Assembly: GCA_001600495.1 (NCBI GenBank)
Contig: BCKE01000057.1
Span: 176,920 to 240,919 of the forward strand
Origin: Pilasporangium apinafurcum
Taxonomy: Eukaryota; Oomycota; Peronosporomycetes; Pythiales; Pythiaceae
Length of the DNA stretch: 64,000 nucleotides
Direction of reading: 5' to 3'
The notes under the pieces: generated by a model
What the model was told of the DNA's origin: nothing
Databases searched by the model: none
What the model saw: only the letters and a program-made list of their open reading frames with translations
Translations under genes and position numbers: made by a program
Part shown: positions 45,635 to 55,309 of the stretch, in pieces
Position numbering within the stretch: position 1 is the stretch's first letter
Layout of the letters: every line of letters begins with the position of its first letter

Positions 45635-46241
45635 ATTGTATTGGTGATCTTTGCTATATCTATCTATTGTCGCTCATTTAGTGACGCAGTAGCATCCGAA
45701 CGAAAGGATGCGAAGTGCGCTCACAAGTAGAATGTAATGGTGTTGTTGGTTTTTATTTGCTAAGTATTATTTAGTAGAGCAGGCATGGTTGTTTTGTGTT
45801 GTCCAGAAATGTTAGCCATAGATATTTTGGATGGTGCTACGATGCAGTAGTCTTAGGTGTTTGTGTGGAGCAAAAGCTTTGTGCATCGATTAATGGAAAT
45901 CGTGTGTGACATGGCGTTGTTGCTTTTCTTCTCCATTAATGCAGTGGCTTGGAGAGATATTCACACTTGAGTTAATTTATACAACAATCAAGTTCAAACG
46001 CAGTTAGCCCATTTTTCTAGTTGCTCGTTCGCGTTTCAACCTGTTATTCTTTAGTTCTTCCATCCTATGACTCTATGTTAATTCGACTATATAAACCCTT
46101 CATAAAGAAAATTGCAGAGTACCTCATTTCCTCTCTTTTGCTTCAGCAAATAATACATCTGAGCTTCTTGCTATGCAATGACACGACATTGTTATGTACG
46201 CCAAAGACAAATCTGTAGGTGCGTGATCAGTTCTTGAAATC
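45635..46241. other. Gene-free stretch
   Basis: About 600 bases between two convergent genes, AT-rich, with no ORF or RNA gene that I can support. Both 3' ends must terminate here. Confidence 0.4.
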
Positions 46242-46867
46242 TTAAAAAGTATGAGCAGTATCTTTTCGTTTGCCACGAATTGATTGAAGACTGTGCTTCT
46301 GGGTCATACCAAGAGAAAACATTAGTCAAGTGAGTAAACAGTTGTGTTCTATGGTATTGGTTGCTCACCTTAGACTCGTAGTTGGATCGTGCCGGAAACT
46401 TTGGTATTTGCAATGGAGATATGCTAGTTGCGCTAACTTGCGTCTTTGAAGACTGATCGCCACTATAGCAGTATGCAGGATTAGATCAGTTGTACCCTTT
46501 GTCGACGAGAGCCAAACAAATGGTATCACCTTTTGCGTAGTGCTTCACCTGCAAATTCGTGAATATTTGAAATGTCCGGTTCTAAGGCGTTGAAAAAGCC
46601 ATCAGCTGAAGGTGCATGCTGCGCACGATTTATAGAGCAAAACTGCGTTTGACCATTATCAAAAGTGCGTCCCTTCAAAATTTCGTCGGCATTAAATGGT
46701 AATATTCCCTTTCGCGCCACCATCTTGGTTTGCATGTTTCGACTGGCCGTGGAATCAGTATTGCTAATGTGGCTATTTAGTTCCTCTTCGTCCATAAAAT
46801 CAAAAAGAGGTTTAGCGCGCATGATTGCGCCATTAGATGGCAACACTGTTTTCATATCCATTCCCAT
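46242..46867 (-). CDS. Unknown small protein (162 aa)
   Basis: Model: complement(join(46242..46298, 46369..46462, 46530..46867)), 163 codons, phases closing. The sequence starts MGMDMKTVLPSNGAIMRAKP and is polar, with no membrane span and no motif I recognise. The basic C-terminus (SIRGKRKDTAHTF) comes from the short last exon. It lies immediately beside the IS607-like element. Confidence 0.65.
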
Positions 46868-47047
46868 TGATGATTTAATTTGATTCTTCCAGAGTAGATA
46901 AAGAGCTATTTCCCCAATTCTCCCACCGGTGGGATATACTTTGACGTGGTTTTTCTTGCTATCGATAGAAACTTGTTTTCAATTCTCCGCAATGAGCTCT
47001 TTTCTCCATTATCCTTCTTTTCAAGAAAGGATGCAAGTCGATGACAC

Positions 47048-47320
47048 CGCATACCCGAAGAGATGGACATTGGTTCCGGTCTCAAGGAAAGCAAGTCAGG
47101 ACTGTCCAGATTGATAGAAATAGCACGTAAAAAGCAGATCTCGAGGAGTGTGGTTACCATCCAAGATCGATTTGAATACCGATTCCTCACACAAATGTGT
47201 AAAGAGCATAGCATCCAAATCGTGGTTCACGCTGATCAACAACTTCATCAAGACAAGAATGAAGACTTAGAAGCAAGAGAACGCCAAGAAGACCTCTGGT
47301 CAAGTGTTAACCCTTACTGA
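47048..47320 (+). pseudogene. IS607-family serine recombinase (TnpA) relic, N-terminus lost
   Basis: The frame reads DIGSGLKESKSGLSRLIEIA, then SVVTIQDRFEYRFL, then EHSIQIVVHA. The DIGSGL motif and the following helices are characteristic of the catalytic domain of IS607 TnpA. The N-terminal MerR-type DNA-binding part and the catalytic serine region are absent or lie in other frames upstream (46929-47050), with a stop at 47042. It is therefore a truncated, inactive copy. Confidence 0.75.
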
Positions 47321-47325
47321 CAGAG

Positions 47326-48245
47326 ATGTCAACGCTGCTAGAACACATCTTTTTCAAGAATGAACGCTTCCAGCAGCATCCCACTAAAGAGAAAGACAAA
47401 GACATGACGGTACCTCCTGACAATTACGTTCCCGATACTGTCGTTGGGATCGACTCTGGTACGCGGTCGCTCTGCACTACCATTCGTGTGCGAGAAGTTG
47501 ATGTGGAAGAGAAGAAAGCGAAATGCGACGGAAGGATATCCAAGCAAAGGAGTCGAAGCAGAAACGGCGAAAGAAGCGGAAGAAGATGCCCAAGTGAACC
47601 AGCAACCAGCAGTACGATGTCCAACAGATATCTACACGAGAGTGCAGGCATCTCGTCGAAATGAACAAGTGTACGTTCTGGCACGAGAACTTGAAGAAGA
47701 GAGAACATGAGTACGAAAGGATTATCCGAGAGATGCCTTCGTTCAAGACAGCGTCGTATGAGCAGTATATGACAAACGTCAAGTACGTGTGGAGACATCT
47801 CGACTTTTTGGTGAGCTTTTATGGAAGGCATCCATTTCGTAAATGGCGTTTCCTTCAGTCCAGATTTAGTCGAAAGACATTGGCACATCTGGCAAAGCGG
47901 TTGGTAGCTACGGTAAGTCCTCAGATTTGCATTGGTCTTGGTAACTGGAGTCAACAGGACTTCATCAAAGGTCACGCGCATGGATCTGTGAAGTGGTTCA
48001 CATATGAGCTGACAAAGCGCGCGCGACCGTGCTGCAGATCGACGAGTACTGCATGAGTCAGCGATGCTCCGAGTGCTACCAGCAGTTTGAGGAGACGCCA
48101 TTTCTGACGAAAAAGGCTGACGAAAGCGCAAGCGTCAAGTTTTCCCACCAGGTTCTCTGCTGTAACAACAGTGAGTGCAGAATCACGTGGAAAGAGATGT
48201 GAATGCGTCGAAGAACATCCTTACAGTCGCTATGTGTCTCCTACA
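47326..48245 (+). pseudogene. Fanzor/TnpB-family RNA-guided nuclease relic, frameshifted
   Basis: Recognisable blocks in order: RuvC-I (TVVGIDSGTRSLCT, ~47436-47477); a central helical region in another frame from 47661 (NLKKREHEYERIIREMPSFK); IGLGNWSQQDFIKGHAHGSV near 47935; a CxxC/CxxxxxC zinc ribbon (CSECYQQF, then CCNNSEC); and RuvC-III (RDVNASKNI near 48195). The blocks sit in at least three frames, with shifts near 47660, 48030 and 48185. The N-terminal domain expected before RuvC-I is mostly missing. The gene is clearly inactive, but family assignment is supported by several ordered motifs. Confidence 0.75.
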
Positions 48246-48687
48246 TGAATTTNCAAGACCGCCAGAGTTACGACGGGGAGAAAAGAATGTAGGAAAAGTA
48301 TCCGTGGATAGCGGGGAGGGGTCAACAGACTTTTGGAATGGAAAGTCAGCCAACTTTTCAAACGTGTCCATACGATTAGGCCGTATTCTGGTAATCGCCA
48401 GTAAGGAGCTATCGACTAATAATAGTAAGATCCCCTAATAGATATGGACACGATTAGTGTCTGAATGCTGATGTTCTGTCATAGTTGAAACGTCGGCCTA
48501 TATGGAATTGAATCAGCCATTTTTTCGTAAGATTTTCAAAGCGTAATTGAAATGTACATGAGTACCGTTTCGAGAGAAATCCACTTCGCTGAGTTACTTG
48601 AAGAGGAGTCTTTGGACGCATAATGCGAGTTCGCGGACCAGATATTGGTTGTATGGCTGCGCGAGTTACACCTGAACAAATTGAATA

Positions 48688-50588
48688 TTAGAGTATTTTA
48701 GAGTTTGCATGCGAAAAGCATGAATTCGTACCAATTTGAGGTCTGGAAAATCGATCGAACATGCCTCCACTTGGTCTTTGATTCATAACACCAGGAGTTT
48801 CTGGTCTATTTGTCACGACCATTTGTGACCGAGCCGATCCAGGGCCGCTATTGGCAAAAGGTCGAGCCATCGGCCGTGCAATAGTGCGAGCAAATTGAGG
48901 ATTCGGTGCAACAAGAGCATTTTCTGTCGTCGATACTCCGCCTCCAGAGCACGTTGATCCAATTGGCGATGAATACTGTCTGGAACCTGACTGCGCCTTC
49001 AGTGCCTTACACTACAGAAGCGATGAGCATATAAGGAGTAACACCATTGATATAATTGTACCATTTTCTCCCAATTTCGGCATTTCCTCGACTTCTCTTT
49101 ATATGCCTACACAATATCCAAATAAGCATAATAGTGACCAAGTCGATAAACGATGACCATACCTCACGCAGCTCTTCGTTCGATGTCGTGAGATGCTGCA
49201 TTTTTGTTTTTATTTCCCGTAACTCTGTTTCGATTTGATCAGTATATGCCTTCAGTTGGATGTATTTTTCACCATGCTGCATCTGGAATGTGTTATGCTC
49301 CTCCACTACAAGTTTCCTTGTGAGAATGGACCAATACAATGTAGATATAAAGGCATACAAAAAAGTGATCTATACCCATTTGACGCCTGATTTCTTCCTG
49401 TCGCAGTAACGGGTTAGTGTATGAGTACATGTTAATACATTTTTCTGAACAGCTTCATGCCTGACTACATAACAAAGTATCATTATTGTGTGCGTGATAT
49501 GACAGGAACATAATGATATTCCTATACCGATATGAATCTTGTGCAAGTTGGAACTGCATTTGGCAGAAGAATTATTTCCAGCTTACACCAATTTAGTGGA
49601 GCAGATAGTGATAGCTACACATACCAGAACAAAATCTGTAAACGAGTTAGCTTTATCCTTTCACGTAGCAAATCTTCCAGCTACATTATTGTATCTTACC
49701 TAGCGCCTTCTGGAAATGCTCTGCGTCACAAAGAAGACGATTAGGCACAATTAATTTTGACTTATTATTTGTACAGAAGTTGCATGATTACCAAAGCAAG
49801 CAGACGGATCTGCAATCATCTCTTCCCATATAGCCTATTTGGTAGTGTTATGCTTTTGTCAATATTTCAACGCAGTCACTCTAAATCTCCCATGCGTTCG
49901 AACCTCAGTGCGCTGGACATGATGCAGGTTGTCAAGATTAATATCCATAACGAAAGAAGGTAGTACAGATGACCAACCTTTGGATTAGCGATACCATGTA
50001 TAGTTCTACGATAAAACAAACGTCAATTGAGTTATACATTTGCGTTAACTTTTTGTTTGTCAAAGCTAGTAAACATACGTCTCGCATATTCCACCGCGTC
50101 TTCTGCATCGCAGTAACGTTAGTAAATATCAACGATACCAACAAGCATAATCTATCACCATAATCCTTACATTTGGCTGAGGTCTGGAGGCATGCGGTTT
50201 TGTTAGTGCATTTATTTGGTATTCCAGCACGTTTAATGCAGTCTCTTACCGTTTCTGCATGCTGGACAAATCAGTCTCCCACCTCCAAAATGTTTGTACG
50301 CGCATTTTTCCTGTTTCCCCGCATACATTAGACATAGTATGCGTGCATACATATTAAATTACTTACGCAGAAGATGTGACTGCAGCTACTTCGGTAGCAT
50401 GTCTGTGCGGATTGCGGATTGGGAAGAATCGGCTCCCAGCACGCATTACATCGCAACTGGGGGCGAATCCGCGAAGGAGGTGCCGAGACGTTCCCACCAT
50501 CTTCTACGTCATCGATCGGCGAAATGGCATCTCTTCGTCTCCCCTTATTCACGCTCGATGTCTCACTCATACGCCCGTCATCCTCCAT
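48688..50588 (-). CDS. HEI10: HEI10/CCNB1IP1-type RING protein of meiotic crossover control (305 aa, 13 exons)
   Basis: Model: complement(join(48688..49011, 49163..49305, 49376..49397, 49439..49460, 49528..49553, 49625..49635, 49700..49720, 49792..49809, 49995..50005, 50079..50102, 50171..50183, 50250..50310, 50367..50588)). All junctions are GT-AG, the total is 306 codons, and length matches plant HEI10. After a ~50-residue leader comes a RING-like finger (RCNACWEPILPN, CSHIFCEKCAYKHFGGGRLI, CPACRN). A helical link follows (HFQKALDFVLFQLAQDSYRH), then a coiled coil (EELREIKTKMQ-like) and a basic Pro/Arg/Ser tail ending in a SRPQ-type motif. HEI10 is a SUMO/ubiquitin E3-like factor that marks crossover sites on the synaptonemal complex. 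Nine exons are only 11-26 bases. Confidence 0.85.
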
Positions 50589-50737
50589 TTTCCTTTCGCG
50601 CGTCACTGAATGCGGAATCGTGGGAAACCTGAAGTGTAAGAGTGATTGTCACTTCAACATTGGGCAATTCAATTCAAAATTGAATTGATGTCGAAATTTC
50701 GTCGCGTTGCGTTTTGGCGCCATCTTGTTTGAGAGAG
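50589..50737. promoter_or_regulatory. Short bidirectional promoter region HEI10/coiled-coil gene
   Basis: 149 bases separate the divergent start codons, so promoters and leaders overlap. No motif is assigned. Confidence 0.45.
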
Positions 50738-52621
50738 ATGGAGGAAGACACAACCGATACAGGATGGCAAGAGATTGAGGAGACATTAAGTGCTGCGGAG
50801 CTGCCTCCTCTACCGCCAACATCCGACCCCCAGCGACTTCTTAATTATGTGCTCAATATCCTGCCACGATATACCCAGATGGAGATGCTGTCCACTCATC
50901 TCCGTTTGTACTCTTCAACACTAGAGCAAGACATGGAACAACTCAAAAGTCACGTCCGCATTTTGAGTAGAGAAGTCGAAGGTGAAAAAGAAAAACGACA
51001 ATTTCTTGAGCGATACGCTGCACAGGTCGTCAAAGAGCGGAATGACCTACTTCACGGAAAAGTTTCAAAGTTGCAAAAGAAGGGTGGATCAGTGCACACA
51101 CATTTTGCATGGCATTCCTGCTGTAAGAAGAATGCCAACCATTCATTGGACATGACACCATCGATTGTTTCGTTTCGAGGCGAAAAGTTGCAAGAAGCGC
51201 TAAAAGAACTTGCCATTTTACAGGAAGAGATGCGCAACCAAGTGCAGCTTCGAAAAGAACTTGATCTTTTGTTGAAGAAGACGCAACGAGAGCATGATTG
51301 TAAAGTAGTCGCTGATCGCAAGCATATCCAGCAACTTGAGAAGCAGCTCCTGCAGCGATCAATACTTCACTCAAGTCTTGAGCGCAAGATGTATGATGTG
51401 GAATCTACACTAGCACGACATGATACCATCAAGAATGAAGAACTGAGCGTGATCAACAATGCATTAGGGGATGCAAAATCACGACTTCAAGAGCTCGATC
51501 ATGAAAACTCCACCTTAAGCACTCATATTGATCGAGTTACCGCTGAGCGTGATAAGTTGACTGCTATACTAAGTGACGTTAGGATGTCCAAGGACGCATT
51601 GGCCCAGCAAGTTGATCTATTGTCCCAAAAATGCAGCTCCATGGAGTCCGAGATGGAAGCTTTACGATCTGAAGTGGACGTGTTGCAATCCAAAGATATA
51701 AACAACGTTCGCGTTGAATATACAACGAGGATTCAAAAACTGCAGCAGGATTTTATCGCCAAGGAACAACAAATGCTTCAAGAAATCGATCGTCTGCGAC
51801 TGGAGTTGACGAAGCGAGAAGCTGCAGTGCGATCATCCCGGCACAACTTTAGCATTGTTCACGAAAGTCCTGTTCTTTCATCTATAGATGTTCCTGACAG
51901 AGCGACCTCAATCATGGACATTTCTCTCCCACTCAATGCTGACTGGAGTAAGGACCTCCCAAATGAATCTTTGTTTCTTGAAGATCACGCAATGGGTTCG
52001 TCTCTCTCTCGTAGCCAATTGTCGGAGTCTGCATGCTCATTGCCTTCATCCCCTGACAATCAGCAGCAACATGTGAACTCATTCCAGGAGCTCCATCATG
52101 TGCAGATGGTAAGCGACACAATTAAGAGTGAATCCAGCGATGTGGGCAATGACGAATACTTTGATTGGGAGGCATTCATTGATAGTGCATCTGATTCGTC
52201 AACCCCGAAAGTGATGCGAACAACGCTATTGAATCGCACACCTGAAGAACAGAAGATTAACGGGCAAGAGGGTGTCATGCAAACAAAGACGCAATTCTCG
52301 TCAAGTGATTCCAACTCACACTTTCGTACAGATGAGCACCAACATGACGATTACTCAACAAACTCCTCCTTTGTAAGCGAAGATACTTTTGAGCACGAGG
52401 ATACTAATAGCGTCCCTGAAGATGTGTCCGCCGAGGAACAAAAAGAAAGTGATATTGAATCAGATAGTGATCTTGTTAAAGATCTACGTGGTATGCTGCA
52501 TGAAATGGAAAAAAAGAGAATTGAAGAAGAAGAAAAGGCTGCACATGCCGAACAAGCACTGTTGGAGTTCCAAAAGATGCACCATGAAATTCAAGAACTC
52601 AAGTTAATCTCACCAAAGTGA
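50738..52621 (+). CDS. Coiled-coil protein, function unknown (627 aa)
   Basis: The first ATG in frame is at 50738 (MEEDTTDTGWQEIEETL). Residues ~60-390 are heptad coiled coil; ~390-560 are acidic and Ser-rich; a last coiled coil (EKKRIEEEEKAAHAEQALL) ends the protein. The segment 51079-51178 (KGGSVHTHFAWHSCC region) interrupts the coiled coil, is Cys/His-rich and is bounded by GT and AG, so it may be a retained in-frame intron. Removing it would join KLQKKG to EKLQEAL. No domain name is assigned. Confidence 0.8.
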   Translation: MEEDTTDTGWQEIEETLSAAELPPLPPTSDPQRLLNYVLNILPRYTQMEMLSTHLRLYSSTLEQDMEQLKSHVRILSREVEGEKEKRQFLERYAAQVVKERNDLLHGKVSKLQKKGGSVHTHFAWHSCCKKNANHSLDMTPSIVSFRGEKLQEALKELAILQEEMRNQVQLRKELDLLLKKTQREHDCKVVADRKHIQQLEKQLLQRSILHSSLERKMYDVESTLARHDTIKNEELSVINNALGDAKSRLQELDHENSTLSTHIDRVTAERDKLTAILSDVRMSKDALAQQVDLLSQKCSSMESEMEALRSEVDVLQSKDINNVRVEYTTRIQKLQQDFIAKEQQMLQEIDRLRLELTKREAAVRSSRHNFSIVHESPVLSSIDVPDRATSIMDISLPLNADWSKDLPNESLFLEDHAMGSSLSRSQLSESACSLPSSPDNQQQHVNSFQELHHVQMVSDTIKSESSDVGNDEYFDWEAFIDSASDSSTPKVMRTTLLNRTPEEQKINGQEGVMQTKTQFSSSDSNSHFRTDEHQHDDYSTNSSFVSEDTFEHEDTNSVPEDVSAEEQKESDIESDSDLVKDLRGMLHEMEKKRIEEEEKAAHAEQALLEFQKMHHEIQELKLISPK

Positions 52622-52681
52622 TCACATGAACCGAATATCCAGGTACCAGTGAGATCTTATACCCATTCGATCGATAACAGG

Positions 52682-53642
52682 CTAAATTACGGAGGACGTT
52701 GAGTTCAGATCGCTGACCTTGTGCTCTGCTGGTTGCGGTCTGCTCTCATACACGGCTTCAACGACACCATGACGCCACTATGGTACAAGTGCGCAATGAA
52801 GTGTTAACAATCAGTCGTTGCGAATGTGAAACATAGGCGGCGTACTTTTTTGCTTTCTCCTTTGAGCCCAATGTAGTAAATACGTGATTCGTTTCCGCTG
52901 AAGCTGTCCTGAATGAAGAGTGTAATACTGCTAACACCCTGGAATTTGCGGATTCTGAATATAATTGTGAAGGAGTACGCTATGTTACAAAACATTTTAT
53001 CGTCAAGGTCAAAGCAAGTACATCAGATACGTACTGTAGTGGGTAGTCAATCTTGGCTAAATGGTCTTCAACTAGCTCGAGCGTTTGTTGGGCAGGCAAC
53101 TCGTTCGCATTGGAGAAGTCAATATCATCTCGATTTATGAACCTATTTGTTTTGAAAAATTCAGTTTGTGAGCATAATCACTCAAAATTTGGAGGAGTAT
53201 AGCGCTAAATGCGTACATTTTCATAAGTTTGGGGTGTGATCCATCTTCTCCACCGGAAATGCAGATTGACTTGATATTTACAGCTTCCGTAAACCTGCAA
53301 GATCACATTGCATTCAAAACTAATTATCAGACACCCGTTGTATCTATAAACGCCGTCAATCTGCCCTGTCTTTCCGCCTTACGGAATGTAGATGATCATC
53401 TCTGGATCGTCATCCTGGCTACACAAGAATCGTGAATGATCCTGACGTTCATTGTAAGGCTTGAACGGATATTCGGCGTGCAGTGGATCAAGCGCATTTA
53501 AAACACGTAGCTTGCTGGTGTCAATATATGGGTATAATGATTCTCCATTGGCGTCTTCTACGTCGTGTTCGTGGTCATGGTCGTGGTCATGGTTGTGGTC
53601 ATGACCGCCGTGCTGCTCGTGCTCGTCGTGGCAATGCTGCAT
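52682..53642 (-). CDS. PITHD1: PITH-domain protein PITHD1 (216 aa)
   Basis: Model: complement(join(52682..52777, 52846..52954, 53035..53142, 53217..53294, 53383..53642)), 217 codons, all phases closing; human PITHD1 is about the same length. A His/Asp-rich start (HDHNHDHDHDHEHD) may bind metal. The PITH beta-sandwich follows: LYPYIDTSKLRVLNA, VNIKSICISGGEDGSHPK, MFINRDDIDFSNAN, IYYIGLKGESKK and the C-terminal VYESRPQPAEHKV. PITH domains (also in TXNL1) bind the proteasome. Only the first exon is long enough to stand out. Confidence 0.93.
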
Positions 53643-53784
53643 CTTTTCTTGTGTGTCGCTTGTCGAATTGAGCAAAAACCTTAAATGGGACAGCAAGCGC
53701 CCACCAATATCACGCGAGGTTTTATGGGTGCAAGGTACCGTTGCATCAGATCTGATCCACAAGGTTGAAGCTCAGAGGTCAATA
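53643..53784. promoter_or_regulatory. Short bidirectional promoter region PITHD1/RCC1
   Basis: 142 bases separate two divergent start codons. No specific element is recognised. Confidence 0.45.
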
Positions 53785-55178
53785 ATGGAGAGTGAAAATG
53801 CTGTTGGCGAGGTGGAGATTGGAGAAATGAGAGAAGATGGAGGGCTGTTTGGTGAATGTACCGACATATCCGATAGGAGTTTTGTAGATATTGACGGTGG
53901 AGACACGTTTTCCATAGGGATTGACGAAGATGGTGCCGTGATTGGATGGGGGAGTGGCTTTTATGGAGAACTATTACATGCTGATGATGATTTTGACCAA
54001 GAAAATGACGGCGAGGATGACTATTATGTTCGAATCACGCTACCTCCAGAGCGACTTAATGTACCTGAGCGATGTGTTCGTGTTTCCTGCGGTATGAATC
54101 ACGTATTGACCGTGTCCGCATCAGGTAAATGGTTCTGTTGACGAAGGACTACCTTGTCAGGCTCTTATCTTTTGGATGGTGGAACAGGAATAGTGTATGC
54201 CTGGGGTTGGAATATGTTTGGACAAACAGCAAATTCTACGTGCAAAATTATATCCGTTCCTACGAAAGTGGAATTTCCGCAATGTATCAGCATTAGGGCG
54301 GTTGCAGCTGGGGGAATGCACTCGCTCGCCATTGACCACGCTGGGCATGTGTGGAGTTGGGGACATAATTTGTATGGTCAGTTGGGTATTGGGTCGGAAA
54401 ATGAGCTACATCGAGTGCCATCGTGTGTTGCTTTAATTGAAAATGTTCAAGCGCGCCAAATTGCAGCGGGATGGGGGCATAGTGCTCTTGTCTCTGAAAC
54501 AGGAAAGCTTTACACTTTTGGGTGGGGGCTCTATCATCAATTGGGCCATGGCTCTGTTAAAAATCAACACAAACCACTAATTGTCGGCGCTCTGCGAGGT
54601 ATTGGCGATAATTTAGATGGTGGGATCGTCCAAGTTGCGTGTGGAAATTGGCACACCGCCGGTAAGCAACACATTAGAAATTGCGAAGTGGATGTTTGAT
54701 GAGCTAAGTTATTGTGTATATCGACTTGGTATCTGAAGTGCGAACGGCTTCTGGTGACGTGTACACGTGGGGATGGGGAAAAGATGATCAATTGGTAAGA
54801 TGAGCAGATGAACCTTGAACGATTTGGCAGCAGTGCGCCAACTACCATACACTAACGTGGACTCTCCAGGGTCATGCAAAAACACATTTCCAAGTTTACC
54901 CTCGAGTTGTAGCAACAGAGGACGGCTATTTTGATGTAGACGATGTGGGGCATGCGGTGATTGATATTTCGTGCGGACAGCGGCATACTATAGTGTTATG
55001 CCAAAACGGAGACGTTCACATTTGGGGTAGAAAAGCTGGTTGTGATGTGAGTACTACTAGGATTACAACAACCCGTGAAAAAATCCATAAGATCGCATCA
55101 GGACATTCAAGTGTCTTCCTTCTTAAAGAGATACAGACAAACAACAAAGGCAGCTTATTTCAATGCAAATGTATATAA
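53785..55178 (+). CDS. RCC1-repeat (beta-propeller) protein (392 aa)
   Basis: Model: join(53785..54124, 54188..54661, 54739..54794, 54870..55178), 393 codons, phases closing. After an acidic leader, RCC1 blades follow with the typical GxxHSxAL and WGWNxxGQLG pairs: GGMHSLAIDHAGHVWSWG, GWGHSALVSETGKLYTFGWG, CGNWHTA, DVYTWGWG and CGQRHTIVLCQNGDVHIWG. About six blades fill the protein with no extra catalytic domain. Family members are guanine-exchange factors or scaffolds; this one lacks clear Ran-GEF signatures, so scaffold or E3-adaptor roles are open. Confidence 0.9.
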
Positions 55179-55309
55179 TTAAGACTACGTGGGACAGTCC
55201 ACCAAAACGAGCAAATTCGGCAAAATGGTAGAACAGACGTCAACAGAAACACATGCATTGAAATGCACCAAAATGGTTGTGTCGTGGCTTGGTATAATGG
55301 AGCAACGCC

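Larger units (their letters stand above)
46929..48440 (+). mobile_element. Degenerate IS607-like transposon with serine recombinase and Fanzor/TnpB relics
   Basis: A recombinase relic (TnpA-like) is followed directly by a nuclease relic (TnpB/Fanzor-like) on the same strand, the gene order of IS607 elements. The boundaries are approximate because IS607 elements lack terminal inverted repeats and target duplications. Both genes are broken. The assembly has one ambiguous base at 48253 inside the element. A second, inverted recombinase relic lies at 57.4-57.7 kb. Confidence 0.75.

Noticed and set aside
49885-49905. GGTTCGAAC word on the minus strand within HEI10
   Set aside because: It resembles a Pol III B box but lies in an intron without other tRNA features.
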